This document shows positions 1 through 8,044 of a DNA stretch of 64,000 nt, piece after piece. The stretch comes from JANNNF01 sp040385825 (GTDB lineage Bacteria > Pseudomonadota > Alphaproteobacteria > Rhodobacterales > Rhodobacteraceae). The position numbers and the translations under genes are program-made. The first letter of the stretch is position 1. The number at the start of each line of letters is the position of its first letter. The stretch spans positions 62,001 through 126,000 of the forward strand of contig JAZKGQ010000009.1 of the NCBI GenBank assembly GCA_040385825.1, written 5' to 3'. Under the pieces are notes generated by a model, which saw nothing but the letters and a program-made list of their open reading frames with translations, did not search any database and was not told where the DNA came from.

Positions 1-309
1 GCCTGGGAAGCCGCCCATTCGGATTTTCACCTGGCGCTGATCCGGGGCTGCGGCATGCCGCTGCTGCTGACATTCTGTTCGGTCTTGCACAACATGAATG
101 ACCGCTATCGCCACCTGTACCCCGCGCCGCATGCCTCGGGGCGCGATGTGAAGGCGGAACATGAGGAAATCGCCATGGCCGCAACCGGCCATGACAGTGA
201 TCGCGCCTGTGCTGCGCTGAAGGCGCATATCCTGAAAACCGGAGAGGCCCTGAAGCGCAGACTGGCCGACGCCACAAGCGGCGCCGGGGGGGGCGCGGGG
301 TTGCCATAG
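1..309 (+). CDS. GntR-family regulator, FCD domain (3' part only)
   Basis: The window opens inside this gene; the last 102 codons are visible. They fit the second half of an FCD ligand-binding domain of FadR-subfamily GntR regulators. An HSDFHLAL stretch near visible residue 6 is followed by the EHEEI helix (His54) and a final helix with KAHILKTG (His76), the His residues that usually help bind a metal or carboxylate ligand. The DNA-binding winged helix would lie upstream of the window. The tail after about residue 90 is Gly/Ala-rich and probably disordered. The regulated genes cannot be inferred because the neighbours on the right are on the other strand and unrelated. Confidence 0.8.
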   Translation, partial: AWEAAHSDFHLALIRGCGMPLLLTFCSVLHNMNDRYRHLYPAPHASGRDVKAEHEEIAMAATGHDSDRACAALKAHILKTGEALKRRLADATSGAGGGAGLP

Positions 310-436
310 GCTGCCTTGGCGGGATCCTCAATTCCCGTCTGTTGCACGGGCATGCCATGCACATCCAAGCCAACGGTCGACCGCCATTGCCACAGTCCGG
401 ACCCGGCCAGCCTTGCCCCTGCTGGGGCGGCCCGTG

Positions 437-1030
437 TCACGCAGACCGCAGCAGAACCTTGGTGCTGTCGCCAAGCGCGGCAGAGATCTTCTCGAACGGG
501 GCACGGCGGGCGGCGGATTGCTCGGCAGAGCGCAGCAGCAGGGTCGAGGCCTCGGCCACCACGCGGCTTGCGGCCTGAACCGCGCGGCGTTGGGCCGCCT
601 GCGGCACCGGGATCAGCGCACGGGTGGCGCTGGTGGGAAACTTGCCGGGCGGCGGGCGCTTTATGGTGACGGGCTTTGCGCCATAGCTGTATTTGCGGGC
701 GACCCCCTGCAAGGCCTTGCCGGTTCCGCCGATCACGCGGCGCACGTCCTTGTAGGCGGCGGTGCGGGGCAGGCTGCGTTCGATCTTGGTATACTGGTCG
801 GCCAGACAGTCGACCACATAGTCATCCGGCGCCCATTCGCAGTATTTCGCGGCGTTCTTCAACTGACCGGCGATCCGGGTTGCGGCCGCATCGGTCAGCC
901 AAAGGGCCTCGTCGCGGCTGCCGCCATAGGTTCTTTCCGAACTGTACCCTTCATTGCTTTGCGACATCGCAACGCCGGCCATGCACAGCACCAGGCCAAG
1001 CCCGCCAAGGGCGCGGAACAGCGCCCTCAT
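437..1030 (-). CDS. Small secreted protein with LLLRS tail (copy 1)
   Basis: I do not recognise a named family. The 197-residue product has an N-terminal signal peptide (residues 1-23) and a pair of cysteines (C64, C75) just before a CLA motif. Its C-terminus carries LLLRSAE, then a Lys/Arg-containing helix, and ends KVLLRSA. The protein encoded at 35684-36370 has the same layout: a Cys pair ending in CLA, a helical middle, LLLRSSE, and the end KVLLRSI. The two are therefore paralogs at opposite ends of the type VI locus. The start codon overlaps the stop of the upstream caspase gene (ATGA), so the two are translationally coupled. A periplasmic role with the caspase-like protein is inference only. 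Confidence 0.7.
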   Translation of the reverse strand: MRALFRALGGLGLVLCMAGVAMSQSNEGYSSERTYGGSRDEALWLTDAAATRIAGQLKNAAKYCEWAPDDYVVDCLADQYTKIERSLPRTAAYKDVRRVIGGTGKALQGVARKYSYGAKPVTIKRPPPGKFPTSATRALIPVPQAAQRRAVQAASRVVAEASTLLLRSAEQSAARRAPFEKISAALGDSTKVLLRSA

Positions 1031-2511
1031 CCGGCTTGCCCGAAGGCGGCGGTGATCGCGCTCTGGGTGGCCTTGCCAAAGCTGCCGTCCAGGGTGCCCG
1101 CGTAAAAGCCGTTCTCGGCCAGCCTGGCCTGCAAGGCCTTGCGGGTTTCCAGCTTGAACATCGTTGGCCGTTCTATCAGCAAATCATGCACCTCTTGCGA
1201 CCCGCTGCGCAGCGATCTGTACAGATACTCGCCCGCCTCTGCCGCCCCTTTACCCGGAATGTTGCCATCGTCGATCATCGAGGCAAAGTTGAACATCGCC
1301 TGCGGCTGACGCAGATCGGCCGCGCGCTCGAAGTATTTCAGCCCCTTTTCCGGGTCGCGCGCAACGCCCATCTCGCCCTGAAAGTAGAAAAACCCCAGAT
1401 CGTTCAGCGCATCGGGAAAATTCTGTGCCGCCGCCGCCTGATACAGTTCCAGCGCGCGGGGAATGCTTTGCGGCACGCCAAGGCCGATTTCATACAGTTG
1501 CGCCAGTTCAAACTGGGCTTCGGCCGACCCGGCTTCGGCGGCGCGGATCAGCAGTTTTGCCGCCTGATCGGGTTCATAGCGCGGATCGTCCGAGTTCAGC
1601 CGCATATAGGCCAGCCCCACCATCGAGCGCGTGTCGCCCTGTTCGGCCAGCGCTGCAAGCTGGGTTTCCTGATCTGGCCGGATGTCGGACCAGGCGACCT
1701 TGAGGTTGGCATTCTCGACCACCGACCCGCCATCGGTGGTGCCTGCCAGATAGAACGGCGTGCCCGACAGCGACCCGTAGGTGTGCGGTTCCTGAAGGTT
1801 GCCGGTGGCGGTCAGCACATCGTCGCGCACCTGACGGAACATCAGGCTGATCTCCAGCCCCGGCTGCGGCAGGTTTTTCATCAGCGCCAGCGCGAAGGGG
1901 CTGTTGGACCCCAGCCCGTCCAGCGCCACCGCACCATCCTTTGCGGCATAGGCGACCAGCGTGCCGCGGTCCGGCGTGGCGGGGGCCAGCCCGCCGACGC
2001 CTGTGCCGCGGGTGCCGGTGGTCGACTGGCCGGGTTCGGAGGCCGTGTTTTCCAGCGCGCCCCCGAACGGATCATTGCGGCACGAATCCAGAATGACAAT
2101 CCGCATCTTGCGGGCATTGTCGACCGAGGCGAGCAGGTCTTTCAGCGAAACCGCCTGCCGCTGCACATCAAGATTGGACGTGATGTTGGCATCGACCGGG
2201 ATCAGGAAATTCTCGCCCTGAACCTCGACCCCGTGGCCTGCGTAATAGATCAGCGCAAGGTCCGCCGTTTCGGACCGGAAGGCAAATTCGTCAATCGCCG
2301 CGCGGAAATCCGCACCGGTCGCATCCAGCAGCGTCGTCACCTGAAACCCGATGCCGGCCAGCGTCTCTGACACCCCGCGCGCGTCGTTGACGGTATTGTC
2401 CAGCGACACCACCCGTTCGTACTTGCCCATCCCGATGACCAGCGCGATCTTTTCGGCGGCGATGGCCGGCAGCGGCAGCAAAAGCAGCACAGAGACAAGA
2501 ATCCATCGCAT
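1027..2511 (-). CDS. Secreted caspase-like protein (C14) with Sel1 repeats
   Basis: 494 residues. A signal peptide (1-19) is followed by a caspase/metacaspase-type p20 domain (about 20-250). The catalytic His lies in YYAGHG (H93) and the catalytic Cys in LDSCRNDPF (C144). About residues 280-420 form Sel1-like helical repeats (for example AAEAGSAEAQFELAQLY). The last 35 residues resemble a peptidoglycan-binding-1 unit (NGFYAGTLDGSFGKATQSA). C14 proteins are cysteine peptidases, often Arg/Lys- or Asp-specific. Here the signal peptide and wall-binding tail place the enzyme in the periplasm, which is inference. It is coupled to the LLLRS-tail gene downstream. A second secreted caspase lies at 33010-34521. 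Confidence 0.85.
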   Translation of the reverse strand: MRWILVSVLLLLPLPAIAAEKIALVIGMGKYERVVSLDNTVNDARGVSETLAGIGFQVTTLLDATGADFRAAIDEFAFRSETADLALIYYAGHGVEVQGENFLIPVDANITSNLDVQRQAVSLKDLLASVDNARKMRIVILDSCRNDPFGGALENTASEPGQSTTGTRGTGVGGLAPATPDRGTLVAYAAKDGAVALDGLGSNSPFALALMKNLPQPGLEISLMFRQVRDDVLTATGNLQEPHTYGSLSGTPFYLAGTTDGGSVVENANLKVAWSDIRPDQETQLAALAEQGDTRSMVGLAYMRLNSDDPRYEPDQAAKLLIRAAEAGSAEAQFELAQLYEIGLGVPQSIPRALELYQAAAAQNFPDALNDLGFFYFQGEMGVARDPEKGLKYFERAADLRQPQAMFNFASMIDDGNIPGKGAAEAGEYLYRSLRSGSQEVHDLLIERPTMFKLETRKALQARLAENGFYAGTLDGSFGKATQSAITAAFGQAG

Positions 2512-2603
2512 CGTTCGCCCTTTTCCGGCTTTGCCTTGCCTGTATCACCCTGCCCGCAACGGGCCGCGCGATCAAATCACATCCTGCGGCTTGTGGTGCA
2601 GGG

Positions 2604-3461
2604 TCAAATCTTGTCCTCGGCGCGCCATGCCTCCAGTTGCTGGCGGCTGACCTCGAAATGCATCGAATCCTCGCGGCCAAAGCCTGCCCCCCAGACCCAG
2701 CCTTCGGCAATGAAGAAATCGGCAAGGATCGTCAGGCCAAGCTGGGTCTTGCCATCGGTGAAGGTGTCCAACTGCCCGTCGATGTTCAGATCCACCGCCA
2801 GACCGAAGGAATGGGTCGAGGTGCGGTCGGTGGTGCCCCGGATGCGCCGCACGCACAGCGACCCCGCCGTGCTGATGCGGGCATACAGATCGGGGTCGGC
2901 TGCCTGCACCTTTTCAAACACCCGCTTCATGCTGTCGAGCGCGGGGCGCAGCATCGTCACCTTGATCGGTCCCACCTGTTCGACGATCAGAAGCTCCTTG
3001 AGCCTGGGGTTCGTCATCGATTCACAATCGTCGGTCAGCACCTCGCGGGGCCGGCCCAGAAACCCTTCCAGAAAGCTGGGCGAGGCCACGGTGATGCTCT
3101 TGTTCACATTGCGGCGGTTGGCGATCAGCACGACCTGCGGATAGCTGTCGCCGATGGCATTGTCGCCGTCGTTGAAGACGGGCGCATCCGCCCCTGCCGA
3201 GGCATCGGGGGGGGCCACGTCATAGGACGCGCTGCCCGACCCGATGCTGGTCAGTTCCTGTTCCAGCGCGGTGATCTGTTCCTGCAACCCTTCGACCTGC
3301 TGGCGCAGCACTTCAATCTCGATCCGCGCGCCGCTGTCGATGCCCGCGCCACCACCGCCTTCAGGGGTCAGGCTTTCGGGCATCAGGGTCTGCACGCCAA
3401 GCCAGATCAGCGGAATCGTCAGCACCACGATGGCCGCAAGGGTGATCTGCACGCTGCGCAT
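2604..3461 (-). CDS. Membrane-anchored M15 (VanY/endolysin-like) peptidase
   Basis: 285 residues from the chosen ATG. An N-terminal membrane anchor (about 5-25) is followed by a short coiled coil (about 47-72), a variable segment, and a C-terminal M15 zinc peptidase domain. Zinc ligands are seen in THSFGLAVD (His...Asp) and in DSMHFE (second His). M15 enzymes cut D-Ala-D-Ala or L-Ala-D-Glu bonds in peptidoglycan peptides, so the product probably trims the wall from the inner-membrane side. An upstream in-frame ATG at 3530 would add 23 residues ahead of the anchor. I prefer 3461 because it puts the hydrophobic segment at the N-terminus. It lies next to the secretion locus but is not part of the core array. 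Confidence 0.8.
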   Translation of the reverse strand: MRSVQITLAAIVVLTIPLIWLGVQTLMPESLTPEGGGGAGIDSGARIEIEVLRQQVEGLQEQITALEQELTSIGSGSASYDVAPPDASAGADAPVFNDGDNAIGDSYPQVVLIANRRNVNKSITVASPSFLEGFLGRPREVLTDDCESMTNPRLKELLIVEQVGPIKVTMLRPALDSMKRVFEKVQAADPDLYARISTAGSLCVRRIRGTTDRTSTHSFGLAVDLNIDGQLDTFTDGKTQLGLTILADFFIAEGWVWGAGFGREDSMHFEVSRQQLEAWRAEDKI

Positions 3462-3602
3462 GTGAAGTGCCCGGCCCGTCCTGAAAAATCCTGATCGAAA
3501 GGTGCGGCACCCGACGGGCCAAGTCAACATGACGGGGTCGCCAAAGACATTGGCAGAACGACAAACTTGGGTGTATCGTCGGGCATGTCGTGTATTTGAT
3601 CC

Positions 3603-4184
3603 ATGAAAGTGAAGAAATCCATGCAGCGTATTCTGTCGACCCTCGCCGCCCTGGCCATTGCCGCCGCGCAGATGGCCGTTCCTGCCCTTGCGCAGACCGA
3701 TGGCACCGCCGGCATGACCGAGGCGGAAATTTCAGAGGCGTTCAAGAAGCAAAAGACCCGTGGCCTGTCCATCGTGCCGACCGTCACGCCCGATGCCACC
3801 GACCCTGCGGCAGCAGCGCCGCAGGTGGTGGTCGCCGAATTGCCCAAGGATGAACAGGTCAACATCAACATCAGCTTCGACTTTGACAGTTCTGCCCTGC
3901 GCGCGGATCAGAAGCCCCGGCTGGCATCGCTGTGCAACGTGATGAAGACCAGCGATGTGAAACTGTTCCGCATCGTCGGCCACACCGACAGTGCAGGGTC
4001 CGACAGCTATAATCAGAAGCTGTCGCTGCTGCGGGCCGAAGAGGTGAAGCGCTTTCTTGAATCCGATTGCGGCATTCCCGCCGACAGGATGGAGGCCTTG
4101 GGTGTCGGGTCGCGCTATCCGTTCGATGCGGCAAACCCGCGTGCGGACAGCAACCGGCGGGTCGAGTTTCAGGCGCTCAGCTGA
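3603..4184 (+). CDS. OmpA-family peptidoglycan-binding protein
   Basis: 193 residues. A signal peptide ending near ALAQ (about residue 31) and a short linker precede a C-terminal OmpA domain (about 85-193). The domain shows FDFDSSALR, then VGHTDSAGSD, and ends with a DSNRRVEF motif, whose Asp and Arg bind meso-diaminopimelate. There is no beta-barrel, so this is probably a soluble periplasmic or wall-bound protein. An ATG at 3621 has a better-placed GAAG ribosome site and would shorten the signal peptide by six residues. The gene is followed 46 bp later by the kinase gene on the same strand and diverges from the M15 peptidase gene. Confidence 0.85.
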   Translation: MKVKKSMQRILSTLAALAIAAAQMAVPALAQTDGTAGMTEAEISEAFKKQKTRGLSIVPTVTPDATDPAAAAPQVVVAELPKDEQVNINISFDFDSSALRADQKPRLASLCNVMKTSDVKLFRIVGHTDSAGSDSYNQKLSLLRAEEVKRFLESDCGIPADRMEALGVGSRYPFDAANPRADSNRRVEFQALS

Positions 4185-4230
4185 CCGGCATGGCACCTGT
4201 TGATCCTGCCCTTCTTCGGGTCGCCGCAGC

Positions 4231-6390
4231 ATGAGCGGCGGGAAATCCGGCCATGACCCGATCTTTCAGCCGGGCGACCTGCTGAACAACACCTACCGCA
4301 TCGAAGCCGCCCTTGGCCGGGGCGGCACTTCCGAGGTGTACCGCGCCCGCAGCGAAATTTCGGGGCGGGTGGTGGCTCTCAAGGCGCTGCGGTCGGAGTT
4401 TTCGCGCAACGAGGATTATCTGGCGCTGATGCGGCGCGAAGAAGACATCCGCGAAATCCGCCACGACAGCATCGTGCGCTATTACGACAACCAGCGCACA
4501 GATGACGGCACGGTCTATCTGGTGATGGATTATGTCGAAGGGCCGGGGCTGGACAAGAAACTGAAATCGGGGGGCATGTCGGCGGCAGATCTGGTGATCA
4601 TTGCCGCCCGCGTCAGCGAAGGTCTGGCCGCGGCCCATGCCAAGAACATCGTTCACCGTGATCTGTCGCCCGACAACATCATCCTGCGTGGCGGCAACCC
4701 GGCCGAGGCCGTGATCATAGACTTCGGCATTGCAAAGGACACCAATCCGGGGGCCGAAACCATTGTCGGCAACGAATTTGCCGGGAAATACGCCTATGCC
4801 GCGCCTGAACAACTGGCCGGGAACACCGATGAACGGGCCGACATCTATGCGCTTGGCGCGCTGCTGCTGGCCACGTTCCGGGGCAAGGCTCCCGACTCTG
4901 GCAGCAACCCGATGGAGGTGGTGACCCGCAAGGCGCAACCCCTGGACACATCCGGCGTGCCGGAACCGCTGAAATCGCTGATCGACCAGATGACCCAGCC
5001 TGACCGCACCAAACGCCTGCCCAATGCGGCGGCGGTGCTGGAAGCGATCCGCCGCGGGGCAGTTGCGACCGAGGACAACGAGGGGGAGGACAGCGAGCGG
5101 ACAGTGATCATGCCGCGCAAGGCGGCGCAGCCGGTTCCCGTCAGGGCCGCCGCGCAGATGCCGCCCCCCCCGGTCAAACCTGCCCCGAAAGCTGCGGATG
5201 CCCCTAGGCAAGGGCGCGGTGGGCTGCTGGCCGCGATGGCGCTGGTCGTGGTGGCCGTCTTGGGGGGCGGGGCCTATATGGCCGGGCTGTTCGGGCCGCA
5301 GTTTGCGGTGGCGGACCCGTTCGTCCTTGTGGCCGAACGCAAGGCAGATGCGACCGCGCAGGCGGTGGGCAATGTGCCTTCGGCGGATGTCGAACAGGCG
5401 CTGTCGGCCCGGATGGCCTCGGTCGGGGGCGGGGTGCAACTGACGCTGGCGTCGGGCGCCATCTCGGACAGTTGGGGGCCGGATGTGATGTCCCTGATCG
5501 ACGCCGTGGCGGCGCTGCCGGAATGGCGGGTGGCGGCCAGCGGCAATCAGGTCAAGGTCACCGGGCTGGCCCTGACCCGCGATGACCAGAAACGCCTGAT
5601 GGCCCTGCCGATCCCCGCAGGCCTGACCGGATCGGTCGAGATCGCACTTGGCCCCCGCATCCTGACGGTGGAGGCGGTGCAGCAGGTGCTGGCCGCCCAT
5701 GCCGATTGTGGCGAGTTGTCGGTGGCAAACCCGGTGCCGACCGGATTTCCGGTCGATGCCAGCGTGGTGATCGCCGGCAAGGTGGCCGAAGTCGCAACCC
5801 AGGTGGCGCTGAATGACGCGCTGATCGCAGCCCTTGGCCCCCGCACCCTGCGGCTGGAGGTCGAGGTGCTGAACCCCACGCTTTGCACCGTGGATGCGGC
5901 CTTGCCCAATGCGCCGCAAGGCGGGTTTGACCTGACCTTCGGCTTTGGCGACCGGCCCGATGCCAACCCCACGGCGCGCTATTTCGTGGGCGAGAATCCG
6001 GTGATCGACGTGACGATTCCTGCCGATGTGACAGACGGGTTCCTGTATGTCTCGGCGCTGGATGTGTCGGGCAACGTGTTCCACCTGCTGCCCAACCTGA
6101 ACCGCGAGGACAATTCCATCGCCACCCTGCGCAATGGCCGCAGCGGTACGGTCACCGTGCGGGTGGCTTATGGCATCGACGAGGCCAAGGCCCTGGGCCG
6201 TTTGGCCTTTACGGTGGATGACACGTCACTGGGCAAAACCAGACTTCTGGTGATCCATGCAAAGACGCCGATCTTCGATGCCCTGCGCCCCACCACGGAA
6301 TCCGCCGAAGGCTTTGCGCAGGCGCTGAAATCGCTGACCGTTCCCGTGGCGTCGATGGACAGCCGCATTCTGACCACGGCCAAGCCGTAG
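4231..6390 (+). CDS. ppkA: Transmembrane Ser/Thr kinase, PpkA type
   Basis: 719 residues. The cytoplasmic kinase domain (about 20-275) has a Gly-rich loop at 29-34, Lys51, HRDLSPDN at 142-149 (Ser replaces the usual Lys), DFG at 164-166 and APEQ at 191-194. A linker with SERTVIMPR (288-296) and a Pro-rich stretch leads to a single membrane segment (331-352). Outside are a domain with two cysteines (C493, C552) and a DUF4384-like domain (about 580-700). In known systems PpkA phosphorylates the FHA protein or TssL to switch type VI secretion on, and PppA reverses this. pppA lies convergently, 286 bp away. The extracellular half resembles the protein at 31728-33005. The TAG stop is the end of a MITE-like repeat. 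Confidence 0.9.
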   Translation: MSGGKSGHDPIFQPGDLLNNTYRIEAALGRGGTSEVYRARSEISGRVVALKALRSEFSRNEDYLALMRREEDIREIRHDSIVRYYDNQRTDDGTVYLVMDYVEGPGLDKKLKSGGMSAADLVIIAARVSEGLAAAHAKNIVHRDLSPDNIILRGGNPAEAVIIDFGIAKDTNPGAETIVGNEFAGKYAYAAPEQLAGNTDERADIYALGALLLATFRGKAPDSGSNPMEVVTRKAQPLDTSGVPEPLKSLIDQMTQPDRTKRLPNAAAVLEAIRRGAVATEDNEGEDSERTVIMPRKAAQPVPVRAAAQMPPPPVKPAPKAADAPRQGRGGLLAAMALVVVAVLGGGAYMAGLFGPQFAVADPFVLVAERKADATAQAVGNVPSADVEQALSARMASVGGGVQLTLASGAISDSWGPDVMSLIDAVAALPEWRVAASGNQVKVTGLALTRDDQKRLMALPIPAGLTGSVEIALGPRILTVEAVQQVLAAHADCGELSVANPVPTGFPVDASVVIAGKVAEVATQVALNDALIAALGPRTLRLEVEVLNPTLCTVDAALPNAPQGGFDLTFGFGDRPDANPTARYFVGENPVIDVTIPADVTDGFLYVSALDVSGNVFHLLPNLNREDNSIATLRNGRSGTVTVRVAYGIDEAKALGRLAFTVDDTSLGKTRLLVIHAKTPIFDALRPTTESAEGFAQALKSLTVPVASMDSRILTTAKP

Positions 6391-6651
6391 AGAAGGATGA
6401 CCCTTCATGGAAGCAGCCCCTGTTTTCCTGTGTGCCTTGTTGACATGCACGACGAAAGGGCAATGCCTGACCGCCGGGTGGGCAGACAACGCCAGTTCTA
6501 CGCGGTTTATGGGTCAACTTCTCCCACCGAATTTCTGCTGGTGACGTTGCAGAATGCCCGCCCGAGGGGGCGGTCGGGCATTGCCCGGCGCGCTTCGCGC
6601 TTGATTCCGGGCAGAAGAAGGTTGGTTCAGTGAAGGGTCCTCCTACATTTA
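6388..6651 (+). repeat. MITE-like repeat, copy 1
   Basis: This 264-bp stretch fills the gap between the convergent kinase and pppA genes. It recurs in inverted orientation at 53359-53686. The left end reads TAGAGAAGGATGACCCTTCA, and an inverted copy of AGGATGACCCTTCA (6394-6407) with one mismatch lies at 6631-6644. The right end (TA at 6650-6651) has decayed. It contains a stem-loop with GCCCGG (6583-6588) pairing with CCGGGC (6607-6612) around a GCGCG/CGCGC hairpin. The first TAG is also the kinase stop codon. Open reading frames inside it look accidental. Being in a convergent gap, it may also work as a two-way terminator. Confidence 0.75.
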
Positions 6652-6676
6652 GCCCCCCACGCCACGCGCCCGGCCG

Positions 6677-7390
6677 TCAAAGCGAATCCACCACGATCAC
6701 CGAGATGTTGTCGGCCCCGCCGCCGTCCAGCGCCATCTGCAACAGCCGGTCGCACAGGGTTTCCAGCGGGGCACCGACCACCGCCCGGCGCAGGGTCTGA
6801 AAGCCCGCGTATTTCGTCAGCCCGTCCGAACATAACAGGAAACGGTCGCCGGGGCGCACCTCGCCGCGCACCTTGTCGATCTCCAGCACCTCGCCCACGC
6901 CGACGGCACGGGTGATGGCGTTGGACTGCGGGTGATGCTCGGCCTCGTCCCAATCCATGATGCCGGCCTGCACCAGCCCGGCGACCATCGAATGGTCGGT
7001 GGTCAGCATTTCGATCTGCCCGTCGCGGAACCGGTAGAGGCGGCTGTCCCCGGCCCAGAAGGCCACGAAATGCCCGTTCGCCAGCATCAGCGCCACCACG
7101 GTCGCGCCCACGATGCCCGCATCCCGGCGCGCGGCCTCGGCGCGGATGGTGTCATGCGACGCAAGGATTGCGCCGCGCAGCAGGTGCATCAGCTCGGTCG
7201 GGGGCACGTCGGGGGGCAGGGCGGCGATGGATTCGACCACCGTCTGACTGGCATAATCGCCCGCCGCATGGCCGCCCATGCCGTCAGACACCACCCAGAT
7301 TTTCAGATCGGGCAGCGACAGGATGCTGTCTTCGTTGATCTTGCGCACCCGCCCCACATGGGTCGTGGCGCTGTGGCGAACCTGGCTCAT
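6677..7390 (-). CDS. pppA: PP2C-type Ser/Thr phosphatase of the T6SS switch
   Basis: 237 residues, a typical single-domain bacterial PP2C. Metal-binding motifs are all present: NED (19-21), SDGMGGHAAG (35-44), AGDSRLY, LCSDGLT, and the final GGGADNISVIVV. There is no signal peptide or membrane segment, so it is cytoplasmic. In type VI systems PppA removes phosphate from the FHA protein (or TssL) and so opposes the kinase. The start overlaps the tagF stop by four bases (ATGA), which ties the phosphatase to the tagF product. It is the last gene of the 23-kb secretion array. Confidence 0.93.
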   Translation of the reverse strand: MSQVRHSATTHVGRVRKINEDSILSLPDLKIWVVSDGMGGHAAGDYASQTVVESIAALPPDVPPTELMHLLRGAILASHDTIRAEAARRDAGIVGATVVALMLANGHFVAFWAGDSRLYRFRDGQIEMLTTDHSMVAGLVQAGIMDWDEAEHHPQSNAITRAVGVGEVLEIDKVRGEVRPGDRFLLCSDGLTKYAGFQTLRRAVVGAPLETLCDRLLQMALDGGGADNISVIVVDSL

Positions 7391-8034
7391 GGGGGCGCTC
7401 CCTCTGCCTGCGCGGTCTGCCAGAGGGCCGCGTCACTGTCATAGAAATCGGCCATGCGGGCGGGCGGCGGCAGGCCGTTCTGCACAACCAGCCGGGTTTC
7501 GCCATGCAGGATCGCCGTCCAGACCGAGGACGCCCCGCCGCTGCCAGGCTGTGCCGCGATGCGCGCCGCCAGATCCCCCGGCGCGGCGGGGGCGGGCGTC
7601 ATCGGGGAAATCGCCTGCAACCGATCGGCCAGGGCCTCGCGGGTCATGCCGTCGTCCAGCGCGTCAAGGGCTGCATCCTCCAGCGCTGCAAAGATCCCGT
7701 CGGCCGCCACATGCGCCGCGGCCACATCAGCGGCCCGTGCCGGATCAAGACTGCCGACCAGCGTCAGCGGAAACTGCCGCCCCACCCGGTCGACCGAGGG
7801 CATCAGCACGCCCTGAACGGCTGGCCCTGCCAGACCGGAGGCCAGCGTGAACCGCCAGATCGGCGCGGAAAAGTAACAGGCCTGCCAGCGGTCGCCAAGA
7901 TTGGCGCGCGCCGCCAACAGCCCGTCCTGCACCCAACGGTCCCAAGGGGCTTCAAAACCGGCAGGCAGGGACAGGCGGAAAAAATCCCCCAGGCTGGGCA
8001 TCTTTCCAAAGGCGCCGAACCCTGCCATCACCAC
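7387..8034 (-). CDS. tagF: TagF (ImpM), T6SS post-translational repressor
   Basis: 215 residues. The N-terminal half is the TagF/ImpM domain: GAFGKMPSLGDFF at the start, then WDRWVQDGL, and VDRVGRQFPLTL. TagF proteins hold type VI secretion off independently of the kinase pathway, in some species by binding the FHA protein. In several bacteria TagF and PppA are fused; here they are separate but coupled by a four-base overlap. The C-terminal third is less conserved and ends in an Ala-rich helix. The gene follows tssM after a 10-bp gap. Confidence 0.9.
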   Translation of the reverse strand: MVMAGFGAFGKMPSLGDFFRLSLPAGFEAPWDRWVQDGLLAARANLGDRWQACYFSAPIWRFTLASGLAGPAVQGVLMPSVDRVGRQFPLTLVGSLDPARAADVAAAHVAADGIFAALEDAALDALDDGMTREALADRLQAISPMTPAPAAPGDLAARIAAQPGSGGASSVWTAILHGETRLVVQNGLPPPARMADFYDSDAALWQTAQAEGAPP

Positions 8035-8044
8035 AGCCCTTTCA

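Noticed and set aside
4177..6084. Long minus-strand open frame opposite the kinase gene.
   Set aside because: Same reason: shadow of a real gene with no motif or ribosome site.
6397..6633. A reading frame inside the repeat that is also open in the other copy (both contain FYAVYGS and NARPRG).
   Set aside because: The similarity is explained by DNA-level repetition; no ribosome site, no domain, and the frame is broken by the extra block in copy 2. Treated as non-coding.
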